Positions 37,464 through 45,906 of a stretch of 64,000 nt of DNA are shown here, piece after piece. Source of the stretch: Komarekiella atlantica HA4396-MV6 (lineage in GTDB: Bacteria > Cyanobacteriota > Cyanobacteriia > Cyanobacteriales > Nostocaceae); assembly GCA_019359395.1 (NCBI GenBank), contig JAHHHK010000003.1, positions 124,001-188,000 of the forward strand. The letters run 5' to 3'. The position numbers and the translations under genes were made by a program. The notes under the pieces were generated by a model. That model was not told where the DNA came from. It saw nothing but the letters and a program-made list of their open reading frames with translations, and made no database searches. The first letter of the stretch is position 1, and the number at the start of each line of letters is the position of its first letter.

Positions 37464-37859
37464 GCTTTGTCTCTACTGGATATTAAAGGGAAAAGGGAAA
37501 TGGGAAAGGGGGAAAGGGATTGAATTTCTTCCTTTTCTCTCTTAACCATCTCTTGCAAAAAGTATTTTTGTAAGAAATCTATTATCAAAATTTGTAAACA
37601 AAAAGGCGTGAGGTTTTCCTTACGCCTTTATATTACTCACTTTCAAAACAGTAAACAGTAAACAGTTATTAGTTATCAAGGCGTATGGTGGGGGATGCCA
37701 GATCGCGCCTGCCACTAATCGGGTTTGGGTTATTAGTTTTCAGTTGGAAGTGATCGCCGATATAGTGGGGGACTTAAACTTAAGTATTTTGGCTGATAAC
37801 TGTTTACCGTTTACTGATAACTGGTAAAATGTCATTTATTGTTGTCATTACATTAGCAT
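37464..37859. other. Intergenic region between convergent genes
   Basis: No gene. CTCTTGCAAAAAGTATTTTTGTAAGAAATC at 37550-37580 is a diverged copy of a repeat also seen at 46870-46905. The terminator at 37601-37632 and a short heptamer run of AGTAAAC at 37650-37667 follow, then repeat text to 37830. Confidence 0.5.
37601..37632. terminator. Bidirectional hairpin terminator
   Basis: Stem AAAGGCGTGAGG / CCTTACGCCTTT around TTTT. A T-run follows on the minus strand (CTTTTTG), and the plus strand ends CCTTTATATT. It sits between convergent genes and may serve both. Confidence 0.75.
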
Positions 37860-38012
37860 TTACCAAGCATCAGCTTTACCTTCTTTGTAAGGTTCACCTG
37901 TAAAAGGTTGTACTCCAATTACAGGATAAGCATCATCAGTAGGGCCAAAAATCCGCATAAAGGCTTCAGAAATATACTGGATTATACTAGCAAGCATTTT
38001 GGAAAAAGCCAT
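37860..38012 (-). CDS. 50-aa conserved-looking small protein
   Basis: ATG 38012 to TAA 37860. The N-terminal half is an amphipathic or hydrophobic helix (MAFSKMLASIIQYISEAFMRIF) and the C-terminal half reads DDAYPVIGVQPFTGEPY. This helix plus YPxxGVQPFxGxPY layout is one I associate with small cyanobacterial proteins, but I cannot name it. The codon use and the clean Pro/Gly motif make chance unlikely. It is too short for the usual length cutoff. It stands alone upstream of the convergent LCP gene. Confidence 0.7.
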   Translation of the reverse strand: MAFSKMLASIIQYISEAFMRIFGPTDDAYPVIGVQPFTGEPYKEGKADAW

Positions 38013-38166
38013 AATATTAGACTCCTTTTTTCAAGTCGCTTTAAATCCTGATGTCTATACTTTAGTTCTAATATTCTTCGCTAACTCTCACTCTCAACAA
38101 ATTGAGAATCTCTGCAATGTTTATTCAGATAAGTTTGTAATACTTCAACTTGTCCCTAGGCCTGAT

Positions 38167-39015
38167 TTATTTGTCGTTCACTCTCATTATTTCAATGATT
38201 TTTTGAATTGATTGTTCACCAGATGCTTTAACTACTATTCTAGATGGAATAAAACTCTGGTCATCATATTCGGGACAAGCCTCATAGCTGTTTATCTTGC
38301 CTTGTTTTGCCAGCCTACCTACTTCTGCATCAAAAGCCTTTTTCTCTGCTGCTGCTGGCGATGAGACGTAAATAACGTTAATTTCAGCATCATTTCCACC
38401 AAACTCTATCGGGAAGAGATATACCTTCTCTAATTCTCCAGCTTGGTAGGCTGCAACTGCTGCCTCACGAGAATTGACTCTTTCAGCAATTGATTGAGTG
38501 AGATTTGGCTTGGTTGACAACTGACTTAATGTCACCTGACCGAACGTTATGAAAACGAGAGTTGAACCTGTTGGACATCGATACGCACCCTGTGCCTCAC
38601 AAAGCTTGCAGGCAAGTGCCGTAAACTCCCAAGCTTGATTTTCTGTACAACTGAGCTTCTGGGTAGTGAGATATTCAATACCATGCTTCTCTCCATAGGT
38701 TTGGACTTGACGTGCGTGTGACTGTAATGCAGGGATAACGGATGGATGGTTCCAACCCCACAACCAACTGCTGTCTTGAGTGTTGTAAGTGCCGATAATC
38801 TGCACCGAACATCTGGCAGTAATACCATCTGGACGAGTGAAGACAACCGTACCAGCGTCTTGATCGATGTCCCAGCTCGACTCACCGAGCCGCCAAGCAC
38901 CATTATGAGCTTCTGTTTTTAACCGCAATTCTTCCATACTCTGCTCAACTAAAGTATGAAACTCTGAAAAATTATCCGATTTACCTGCGCCGAATAGCTT
39001 GTTGAAAAAATTCAT
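38167..39015 (-). CDS. Hypothetical protein, DUF6882-like
   Basis: 282 aa, soluble. Residues about 60-190 contain SVQIIGTYNTQDSSWLWGWNH and LACKLCEAQGAYRCPTGSTLVFIT, the pattern I associate with DUF6882 (a protein of unknown function). The final 90 residues (VYLFPIEFGGNDAEINVIYV, FIPSRIVVKASGEQ) form a separate alpha/beta domain I do not recognise. Many other open frames run antisense to it but lack features. Monocistronic. Confidence 0.75.
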   Translation of the reverse strand: MNFFNKLFGAGKSDNFSEFHTLVEQSMEELRLKTEAHNGAWRLGESSWDIDQDAGTVVFTRPDGITARCSVQIIGTYNTQDSSWLWGWNHPSVIPALQSHARQVQTYGEKHGIEYLTTQKLSCTENQAWEFTALACKLCEAQGAYRCPTGSTLVFITFGQVTLSQLSTKPNLTQSIAERVNSREAAVAAYQAGELEKVYLFPIEFGGNDAEINVIYVSSPAAAEKKAFDAEVGRLAKQGKINSYEACPEYDDQSFIPSRIVVKASGEQSIQKIIEIMRVNDK

Positions 39016-39231
39016 AACATTTTAATTAAGGACATCCTGCCATCATTTTGCACGGTTATCTCATGTAAGACAAATAATTTGGCAATCAACATCTATAGTC
39101 TGACAAGCTAAATCACGCAGCTTATTGCCGGAAATAACTATTAAGCAATATTAAATAATTGATGATTTTAGTATTAGTTTATCTGTAAATATACTGTTTG
39201 GTAGCAATATCTCAGATCAATTTTCTAGTAG

Positions 39232-39262
39232 TTGACATTATTTATGGTAAATTCTACCATAA
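39232..39262 (+). promoter_or_regulatory. pncB promoter with a 21-bp palindrome, candidate NrtR operator
   Basis: A consensus -35 TTGACA is at 39232-39237. A palindrome with perfect 8-bp arms TTATGGTA / TACCATAA and a 5-base spacer is at 39242-39262; its right half would overlap the -10 region (TACCAT, 17-bp spacing). A ribosome site TAAGGAAG precedes ATG 39295. NrtR, the Nudix-like repressor of NAD genes, is encoded three genes downstream, so this is its best candidate operator. The assignment is inference. Confidence 0.6.
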
Positions 39263-39294
39263 TAAAAGAAGCATTCTTGTAAGGAAGCTCTTGC

Positions 39295-40722
39295 ATGACA
39301 ACTCTCCCAGATTTGGACTATGTACATACCAAGAATCAGCAGCAGCAAAGTTACCCGAATCAAGAACTGAACCTCTGTGCTGATGACTACAGCCTGCTGA
39401 CTGATCTTTACCAGCTGACAATGGCAGCTTGTTATACAGGCGAAGGTATAGAAGAACGGCAGGCAAGCTTTGAGTTGACCGTTAGGCGCTTGCCAGAGGG
39501 TTTTGGCTATTTAATTGCAATGGGGCTAACACAAGCTTTAGAATATTTAACAAAATTCCGCTTTATTCCCTCTCAAATCGCGGCTTTGCAGGCTACGGGA
39601 ATTTTTGCTCACGCAGGCGATCGCTTTTGGTCACTGCTAGCAGAGGCACAGTTTACCGGAAATGTTTGGGCAGTACCGGAAGGGACAGCCGTGTTTGCAA
39701 ATCAGCCAATATTGCGTGTAGAAGCACCACTTTGGCAAGCGCAATTAGTAGAAACTTATTTACTAAATACCATCAACTACCAAACCTTGATTGCTACAAG
39801 AGCAGCAAGATTACGTGATGTAGCGGGAGAGCAAGCAACACTCTTAGAATTTGGCACAAGACGGGCGTTTAGTCCGCAAGCTTCGTTATGGGCGGCGCGG
39901 GCGGCTTTGGCTGGTGGATTGGATTCCACTTCCAATGTGTTAGCAGCGCTACAACTCGGACAGAAACCAAGTGGTACGATGGCACACGCTTTAGTGATGG
40001 CGCTGTCAGCAATAGAAGGATCTGAAGACCAGGCTTTTAGTGCCTTTCATCGATATTTTCCGGGTGCGCCATTGTTAATAGATACTTACGATACAATTGC
40101 TGCTGCTCAGCGCTTAGCTCTTAAAGTAAATTCTGGAGAAATGATATTAACGGGAGTGAGGTTGGACTCAGGAGATTTAGTTACCTTATCAAAACAGGTG
40201 CGATCGCTCCTTCCTGATGTGCCAATTTTCGCTAGTGGTGACTTAGATGAGTGGGAAATTGCCAGACTCAAAGCAGACGGGGCGGAGATTGATGGTTATG
40301 GATTAGGGACGCGACTAGTTACAGGTTCACCCGTGAATGGAGTCTATAAACTCGTAGAAATAGATGGCATTCCAGTTATGAAACAGTCTAGTGGCAAAGT
40401 GACTTATCCAGGGCGCAAGCAGATTTTTCGCTCATTCATCGGAAATCAGGTCAAAGCAGACAGGTTGGGATTAATAGGTGAAAGTCCCTTTGAAGAACAA
40501 CCTTTGTTGCAGTTGGTAATGCAGGAAGGTCAACGGGTGCAACCGCTAGAGACTTTGACCGCAATTCGTCAACGTACTGCCGCCTCAGTTGCTAGTTTGC
40601 CACAGAAGACACGACATTTGACGAATCCTGTGGGGGTGCAGGTGGAGATTTCTACCGCGTTGCGGGTTTTGGCTGAGGAAACTAAGAAACGAACCGCAAA
40701 GGCGCTGAGAACACAAAGGTGA
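39295..40722 (+). CDS. pncB: Nicotinate phosphoribosyltransferase
   Basis: 475 aa. Converts nicotinate and PRPP with ATP to nicotinate mononucleotide, the first step of the Preiss-Handler pathway. Motifs: LLTDLYQLTMAACYTGEGIE, EFGTRRAFSPQASLWAARAAL, LIDTYDTIAAAQRLA, VRLDSGDLVTLSKQVR and GYGLGTRLVTGSPVNGVYKLV. The first 27 residues and the last about 12 (KKRTAKALRTQR) lie outside the conserved core; the tail is encoded by DNA resembling dispersed repeat text (AACCGCAAAGGCGCTGAGAA). First gene of the NAD cluster, with its own promoter and palindrome. Confidence 0.96.
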   Translation: MTTLPDLDYVHTKNQQQQSYPNQELNLCADDYSLLTDLYQLTMAACYTGEGIEERQASFELTVRRLPEGFGYLIAMGLTQALEYLTKFRFIPSQIAALQATGIFAHAGDRFWSLLAEAQFTGNVWAVPEGTAVFANQPILRVEAPLWQAQLVETYLLNTINYQTLIATRAARLRDVAGEQATLLEFGTRRAFSPQASLWAARAALAGGLDSTSNVLAALQLGQKPSGTMAHALVMALSAIEGSEDQAFSAFHRYFPGAPLLIDTYDTIAAAQRLALKVNSGEMILTGVRLDSGDLVTLSKQVRSLLPDVPIFASGDLDEWEIARLKADGAEIDGYGLGTRLVTGSPVNGVYKLVEIDGIPVMKQSSGKVTYPGRKQIFRSFIGNQVKADRLGLIGESPFEEQPLLQLVMQEGQRVQPLETLTAIRQRTAASVASLPQKTRHLTNPVGVQVEISTALRVLAEETKKRTAKALRTQR

Positions 40723-40849
40723 ATTCTGATACTAGATCAGTAAAAGGTGAAAGTACTAGAAGCAGCCTGGTAGAAGCTTTTCAGTGTGTCTTAATTACGC
40801 GCTTCGCAGCGGGGCGTAGCCCATTACAAATTACGAATTACGAATTAGT

Positions 40850-41449
40850 ATGAGAATTGCTTTGTTTGGTACTAGTGCTGACCCCCCAACTGCTGGGCAT
40901 CAAGCGGTTCTGAGTTGGTTGTCTGAGCGTTATGATTGGGTAGCAGTTTGGGCAGCAGATAACCCATTTAAGTCGCATCAAACGCCTTTAGAACATCGCG
41001 CAGCAATGTTGCAATTGTTAATTGCGGATATCGATGCGCCACGGCACAATATTGCTTTGGAGCAGGAATTGAGTAGCTTTAGAACACTGGAAACGGTGGA
41101 GAAAGCGAAAGTCAATTGGGGAGAGGAGGCTGGGTTGACGTTGATAATTGGTTCAGATTTACTGAGTCAGTTACCACGTTGGTATCGCATTGAAGATTTG
41201 TTACAGCAAGTGCAACTACTGATTGTGCCGCGACCGGGATATGCAATAGATGAGTCTAGTTTGGAGGCAGTAGAAAAGCTGGGAGGAAAAATTGCGATCG
41301 CCTCTCTTACTGGACTAGATATTTCCTCAACAGCATATCGCGAATATGGAGATTCTGAAGCCCTCACACCCCCTGTAATTGCCTATATTCATCGAGAGCA
41401 TTTGTACAAGTGCCAGGACGCAACCAAAAAAAGATTTCAACTACGCTAA
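40850..41449 (+). CDS. nadD: Nicotinate-nucleotide adenylyltransferase
   Basis: 199 aa. Joins NaMN and ATP to give deamido-NAD. Nucleotidyltransferase motifs: FGTSADPPTAGHQAVL (the (H/T)xGH variant, TAGH) and the C-terminal ISSTAYRE, equivalent to ISSTxxR. It begins 128 bases after pncB, the gap filled by repeat text with AATTACGAATTACGAATTAG, and its last 40 bases overlap the start of nrtR. The overlap indicates co-transcription and coupling. Confidence 0.92.
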   Translation: MRIALFGTSADPPTAGHQAVLSWLSERYDWVAVWAADNPFKSHQTPLEHRAAMLQLLIADIDAPRHNIALEQELSSFRTLETVEKAKVNWGEEAGLTLIIGSDLLSQLPRWYRIEDLLQQVQLLIVPRPGYAIDESSLEAVEKLGGKIAIASLTGLDISSTAYREYGDSEALTPPVIAYIHREHLYKCQDATKKRFQLR

Positions 41450-42156
41450 ACCAACAACTTTTGGCCGATTTCAAGGTTGGAGTTGATAATGTAATTTTTT
41501 CTGTAGATACTGCACAAAATCGGCTGTTAGTTCTATTAGTAATGCGACAGCAAGAACCATTTTTAAATCATTGGAGTCTTCCTGGTACTTTAGTGCGTCC
41601 AGGAGAGTCTTTAGAGGATGCTGCCTATCGGATTATGGCGGAGAAAATTCGAGTAAAAAATCTCTATTTAGAACAACTGTATACCTTTGGAGGCCCCAAT
41701 CGCGATCCACGAGAAGCAGTTGATAGTTATGGTGTGCGTTATCTATCAGTTAGTTACTTTGCTCTTGTGCGATTTGAAGAAGCAGAATTAATTGCCGATC
41801 GCGTCGCTGGTATAGCTTGGTATCCAGTGAAAGAAGTGCCGCAATTAGCTTTTGATCATAATGAAATTCTGTCCTATGGACACAGGCGTTTGCGAAATAA
41901 ATTGGAGTATAGTCCGGTAGCTTTTGAAGTTTTACCAGAAATGTTCACCTTAAATGATTTATATCAGTTATACGCCACAGTTTTAGGGGACAATTTTTCC
42001 GATTATTCTAATTTTCGGGCGCGTCTACTCAAGTTAGGTTTTCTGTGTGATACCGGAATCAAAGTATCACGAGGTGCTGGTCGTCCGGCTAGTTTATATA
42101 AGTTTGATGCTGAGGCTTTTGCTCCTTTGAAGGATAAACCGTTGGTGTTTATTTAA
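41410..42156 (+). CDS. nrtR: NrtR family transcriptional regulator (Nudix-related)
   Basis: 248 aa from GTG 41410. N-terminal Nudix-like domain (residues about 15-155; FKVGVDNVIFSVD, FLNHWSLPGTLVRPGESLEDA) and C-terminal winged-helix DNA-binding domain (about 160-240; FTLNDLYQLYATVL, SRGAGRPASLYKF). The Nudix box is mutated: the catalytic REUXEE is RIMAEK here, which fits a regulator that senses ADP-ribose or NAD rather than a hydrolase. NrtR represses NAD synthesis genes in many bacteria. It overlaps nadD by 40 bases. A palindrome at the pncB promoter is its likely site. Confidence 0.93.
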   Translation: MPGRNQKKISTTLNQQLLADFKVGVDNVIFSVDTAQNRLLVLLVMRQQEPFLNHWSLPGTLVRPGESLEDAAYRIMAEKIRVKNLYLEQLYTFGGPNRDPREAVDSYGVRYLSVSYFALVRFEEAELIADRVAGIAWYPVKEVPQLAFDHNEILSYGHRRLRNKLEYSPVAFEVLPEMFTLNDLYQLYATVLGDNFSDYSNFRARLLKLGFLCDTGIKVSRGAGRPASLYKFDAEAFAPLKDKPLVFI

Positions 42157-42187
42157 TGAACTGCTAAGATGCCAAAAAGACCAAGTT

Positions 42188-42481
42188 ATGAAAGAACCAA
42201 ACGATTGTTCTAATATTCAAGAAATTCGTATTTGTATTGATACAATTGATCGGCAAATTATCTCATATTTTAGAAAAAGATTTGAATACGTGAAAGCCGC
42301 AGCAAAATTTAAAAATGATGAAACAAGTGTCAAAGCCCCAGAAAGATTTAACACTATGTTGCAGCAAAGACGACAATGGGCTGAAGAAGCAGGATTAAGC
42401 CCAGATGTAATTGAAAAAATCTATCAAGATTTAGTCAGCTACTTTATTGACGAAGAATTAAAACATTGGCTATCTAAATAA
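42188..42481 (+). CDS. Chorismate-mutase-like / isochorismate-pyruvate-lyase-like (PchB) protein
   Basis: 97 aa, all helical. IQEIRICIDTIDRQIISYFRKRFEYVKAAAKFK is the helix 1 pattern of the AroQ chorismate mutase fold (DxIDxxIxxLxxxR), and the second half KAPERFNTMLQQRRQWAEEAGL ... EKIYQDLVSYFIDEE matches PchB-like members. The basic residues of the active site seem present (Arg in KRFEY, Lys in KAAAKFK, Arg in PERF). It would act on chorismate or isochorismate, but the substrate cannot be told. It lies between nrtR and nadE, 31 and 53 bases from its neighbours, apparently in one operon. Confidence 0.82.
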   Translation: MKEPNDCSNIQEIRICIDTIDRQIISYFRKRFEYVKAAAKFKNDETSVKAPERFNTMLQQRRQWAEEAGLSPDVIEKIYQDLVSYFIDEELKHWLSK

Positions 42482-42534
42482 AAGCTAAATTAACCGCTTT
42501 CGTCCAATCCAAAATATTAAATATAACAGCCAAT

Positions 42535-44283
42535 ATGAAAATTGCGATCGCTCAAATTAATCCGATAATTGGTGACTTACCAGGAAATGCCCAAATAATT
42601 TTGGAAATGGCACAACGGGCAGCTGCAAAAGGTGTACGTTTATTGTTGACGCCAGAACTTTCTTTGTGTGGCTATCCACCAAGGGATTTATTACTAAATC
42701 CCAGTTTTGTGGAAGCAATGGGTATCACTTTACAACAATTAGCCAGAGATTTACCCCCTAAGTTAGCTGTGTTAGTAGGAACTGTTGAACAACATGTAAA
42801 AGCTCACGTAACTGGTGGTAAAACTTTATTTAATAGCATAGCTTTATTAGAAAATGGTCAAGTCAAACAATTCTTTTATAAACGGCTTTTACCTACTTAC
42901 GATGTGTTTGACGAAAACCGCTATTTTGAACCAGGATTGCAAGCTAATTATTTCACCCTAGATAATATCCACATTGGCGTAACTATTTGCGAAGATTTAT
43001 GGAATGATGAAGAATTTTGGGGCAAACGTAGTTACGCTGTGAATCCAATTGCTGACTTAGCAATTTTGGGTGTGGATTTGATTGTAAATTTGTCTGCTTC
43101 GCCCTACAGTGTCAGCAAACAGCAGTTTAGAGAAACATTGCTTAAGCATAGTGCAACACGTTTTCAACAACCAATTATCTACGCTAACCAAGTTGGCGGA
43201 AATGATGACTTAATTTTTGATGGTCGTAGTTTTGCCTTGAATCGTCAAGGAGAAATTATCTGTCGCGCCCGTGGATTTGAAACGGATTTAGTAGTGGTTG
43301 AATTTGATGAAGCGCAGCGGGATTTACAGTTAGGTTCTGTGACACCTGCATACGAATCAGAAGATGAAGAAATCTGGCAAGCTTTGGTTTTAGGAGTGCG
43401 AGATTACGCCCGTAAGTGTCGCTTTTCTAAAGTAGTGCTGGGTTTAAGTGGGGGGATTGACTCTGCACTAGTAGCAGCGATCGCAACTACTGCACTCGGT
43501 AAACAAAATGTCTTGGGTGTACTTATGCCTTCACCCTATAGTTCTGAACATTCGCTCAGCGATGCTTTAGCTTTAAGCAAAAATTTGGGGATAAAGACCA
43601 ATATTTTACCAATTGGCGATTTAATGCAAGGCTTTGATCAAACCTTAGCTGACTTGTTTGCAGATACCGAATTTGGACTAGCAGAAGAAAATATCCAATC
43701 CCGAATTCGCGGTAATTTATTAATGGCGATCGCTAACAAATTCGGCTATCTTCTGCTATCTACTGGTAATAAATCAGAAATGGCAGTCGGTTACTGTACT
43801 CTCTACGGCGATATGAATGGCGGTTTGGCGGTAATTGCTGATGTTCCCAAAACCCGCGTTTATTCACTTTGCCATTGGTTAAATCGCAATGGTGAAATTA
43901 TCCCGCAAAACATTCTGACTAAAGCACCCAGCGCTGAACTCAAACCGGGTCAAGTAGATCAAGACTCTCTACCGCCCTACGAAATTTTAGATGATATCTT
44001 GCAACACCTAATTCACAACCACCAATCAGCAGCACAAATTGTAGCGGCTGGACACGACCCAGTGATTGTAGATAGAGTTATTCAGATGGTTGCGCGTGCT
44101 GAATTTAAACGGCGACAAGCACCCCCCGGATTGAAAATCACTGATCGCGCCTTTGGTACAGGTTGGCGAATGCCTATTGCTAGTAACTGGGTTGCTGTCA
44201 AAAATGCCTACCAGACGAAAACAGTTCCTCAGCCTACCTTAGTCTTCTGGAATGGACAAGATGCTCATCCGCGAATCAAATAG
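42535..44283 (+). CDS. nadE: Glutamine-dependent NAD+ synthetase
   Basis: 582 aa, two domains. The N-terminal nitrilase-type amidase domain (1-260) has its Glu-Lys-Cys triad in LTPELSLCGYPP, YKRLLPTYDVFDE and VTICEDLW, and it releases ammonia from glutamine. The C-terminal synthetase domain (about 290-580) has the PP-loop GLSGGIDSALVAAI and converts deamido-NAD to NAD using ATP. This is the last step of the cluster, which with pncB and nadD forms a full nicotinate-to-NAD route. A terminator-like hairpin lies 20 bases past the stop. Confidence 0.96.
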   Translation: MKIAIAQINPIIGDLPGNAQIILEMAQRAAAKGVRLLLTPELSLCGYPPRDLLLNPSFVEAMGITLQQLARDLPPKLAVLVGTVEQHVKAHVTGGKTLFNSIALLENGQVKQFFYKRLLPTYDVFDENRYFEPGLQANYFTLDNIHIGVTICEDLWNDEEFWGKRSYAVNPIADLAILGVDLIVNLSASPYSVSKQQFRETLLKHSATRFQQPIIYANQVGGNDDLIFDGRSFALNRQGEIICRARGFETDLVVVEFDEAQRDLQLGSVTPAYESEDEEIWQALVLGVRDYARKCRFSKVVLGLSGGIDSALVAAIATTALGKQNVLGVLMPSPYSSEHSLSDALALSKNLGIKTNILPIGDLMQGFDQTLADLFADTEFGLAEENIQSRIRGNLLMAIANKFGYLLLSTGNKSEMAVGYCTLYGDMNGGLAVIADVPKTRVYSLCHWLNRNGEIIPQNILTKAPSAELKPGQVDQDSLPPYEILDDILQHLIHNHQSAAQIVAAGHDPVIVDRVIQMVARAEFKRRQAPPGLKITDRAFGTGWRMPIASNWVAVKNAYQTKTVPQPTLVFWNGQDAHPRIK

Positions 44284-44302
44284 TTGTATGTAGTCTGTAT
44301 AA

Positions 44303-44358
44303 AATAAGTAATGGGGCATATTCGATCAATTTCTTATTACCCATTACTTATTTTTTAA
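44303..44358 (+). terminator. Terminator after nadE
   Basis: Perfect 13-bp arms AATAAGTAATGGG (44303-44315) and CCCATTACTTATT (44340-44352) followed by TTTT. The 24-base loop is long, so efficiency is uncertain. Confidence 0.65.
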
Positions 44359-44654
44359 ATATTAGACTTCTTGCTTTATTTTATACAAAATATTAATTTT
44401 TTTAGAGTCTATAGTAAAACTTTTGACATCTTCTCGTGTATGAGGGTATAGTTTCAAACAACATCGGTATCAAAGTTGATGTTTGTACTTACATACATAG
44501 TAATATAAGTTACACATTTTTCGAATAGATAGTGGTATGCATGAGCGCTTCTTTTAAGGTTAAGAAGTTTTCCCTAACTGCTATTTCCAAAGTTGGAAAT
44601 GTAGTTTCCACTTATGACGATGCCTCCCTGATGACTTGGATTTATTCTTTGATG

Positions 44655-44794
44655 GGACTTACGCACGTTATACGAATTCTCGGCGTTATTGGCGTCTGGG
44701 TGAAGCAGTCCAATCTTAGGGGGCCACTGCGGTCTTGGAAGTTTCCCCCAAGGCGAACGATAAATTCAGCTTTTTGGGAATTTTTGCGTAATTC
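44655..44794. mobile_element. MITE-like element with imperfect terminal inverted repeats
   Basis: GACTTACGCA at 44656-44665 is mirrored by TGCGTAATTC at 44785-44794 (9 of 10 positions pair). ACTTACGCA...TGCGTAAGT ends are ones I recall from non-autonomous elements of Nostoc genomes. The interior carries repeat-like text (GGGGGCCACTGCGGTCTTGG, TTTCCCCC). No transposase. Confidence 0.5.
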
Positions 44795-44927
44795 ATACAT
44801 CTATAGTTGTTAGGTAAATATGAAATTTTGCAGTCACAGGAGCATGTGAAAGAAGAGGTTACAGCTTTTTCACATAATTATCTTTTTGTTAATGCATAAG
44901 TCGTAGGTAAATGAATACAGGTGCAAT

Positions 44928-45833
44928 ATGAAACTACAAGATTTTTTGGGAAAAGAGGAAAAATGGGGATTTGAGGCGATCGCTCAAGATACAGATTTGT
45001 CTCGTCAGATTCAAATCCTGTTAATTGGCTTGGGTCTTTTAGAACCTCCATCTGATGGTAAATTTGGCCCTGTTTCTGTAGCAGCTCTCAAAAAATTTCA
45101 AGACTTAACAAAGACTGAAGAAAGCGAATTTGTAGGAGCAGTTACAGCTAAAAAACTTATTGAAACTAAATCAGAGGAACTACCTAAACCACCTTTAAAA
45201 CTAGGTAGTGACATTGCCAGCAGGATTATTAAATATATGCAGGTAAAAGATTATCAGGTCTTTACCAACCTTAGAGAATACAATATTGTTTATATAGAAG
45301 GAATCAACGAAGACTGGAGCCTCAATAGCGATCCACCTAATCAATTTAATGATCGGCGGATTGTTATTGAAGTAGTAGATGGTATTCCCAAACTTGTGAA
45401 TCACTGGCAAGCTACCACTGAACCAGGTAGATACTATACCTTAAACCCCATGAATCCTGGAGGAGCTGCCAGAATCAAATTTGGGCAATACAAAGCTTGG
45501 GCTGTGGGGTCGCACGGTAATGCAGACCGTCATCAAGCATTAGTACAAGTTGCGCCCATTACTGTTCACCGAGATTTTAATAAAGACTTTCAGCGGACTG
45601 GTGACAAACTTGATACAGGTCTTTTCCTTGTAAATCAACACTGGGGTTATGATGCGCCTGCAAATGATATCAAGAATGCCAGCGCAGGTTGTTTAGTGGG
45701 ACGTAGGCGTGAAGGACACCGAGAGTTTATGGCTATCATTAAACAAGACCGCCGTTATGTAGCCAATAATGATTATGTTTTCTATACTACAGTGATTCCT
45801 GGAGATGATTTATTGAAAACATTCCCACGATAA
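44928..45833 (+). CDS. Peptidoglycan-binding domain protein with L,D-transpeptidase-like C-terminal motif
   Basis: 301 aa without an obvious signal peptide. Residues about 25-90 are a PG_binding_1 domain (IQILLIGLGLLEPPSDGKFGPVSVAALKKFQ). The C-terminal domain (about 110-300) ends with a histidine (NQHWGYDAP) and, 13 residues on, NASAGCLVGR, which resembles the H...[ST]xGCxR active site of YkuD L,D-transpeptidases with a Cys nucleophile; the rest of the domain is divergent. It could act on peptidoglycan or be a related amidase. Export is unexplained, as the N-terminus is acidic. Repeat-like GTAATGGGTAATTAG text follows the stop. Confidence 0.72.
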   Translation: MKLQDFLGKEEKWGFEAIAQDTDLSRQIQILLIGLGLLEPPSDGKFGPVSVAALKKFQDLTKTEESEFVGAVTAKKLIETKSEELPKPPLKLGSDIASRIIKYMQVKDYQVFTNLREYNIVYIEGINEDWSLNSDPPNQFNDRRIVIEVVDGIPKLVNHWQATTEPGRYYTLNPMNPGGAARIKFGQYKAWAVGSHGNADRHQALVQVAPITVHRDFNKDFQRTGDKLDTGLFLVNQHWGYDAPANDIKNASAGCLVGRRREGHREFMAIIKQDRRYVANNDYVFYTTVIPGDDLLKTFPR

Positions 45834-45841
45834 GGTAACAG

Positions 45842-45878
45842 GTAATGGGTAATTAGTAGTTAATCTATTACCTATTAC
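45842..45878. terminator. Possible hairpin between convergent genes
   Basis: Arms GTAATGGGTAAT (45842-45853) and ATTACCTATTAC (45867-45878) pair at 11 of 12 positions. There is no T-run, and the text resembles a dispersed repeat, so termination is uncertain. Confidence 0.4.
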
Positions 45879-45906
45879 TACTAGCCAGCAGCTTAGGAGA
45901 ACGAAA

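Larger units (their letters stand above)
44284..44927. other. Intergenic region with terminator and a MITE-like element
   Basis: Besides the terminator (44303) and MITE-like element (44655), DNA is AT-rich. An open frame at 44532-44813 could begin MSASFKVKKFSLTAISK at 44541, but its second half is the MITE-like element, so it is at most a disrupted small gene. No other gene seen. Confidence 0.5.

Noticed and set aside
44532-44813. 93-codon ORF after nadE
   Set aside because: The second half is a MITE-like element; the first half is too short to recognise. Mentioned only as a possible disrupted gene.
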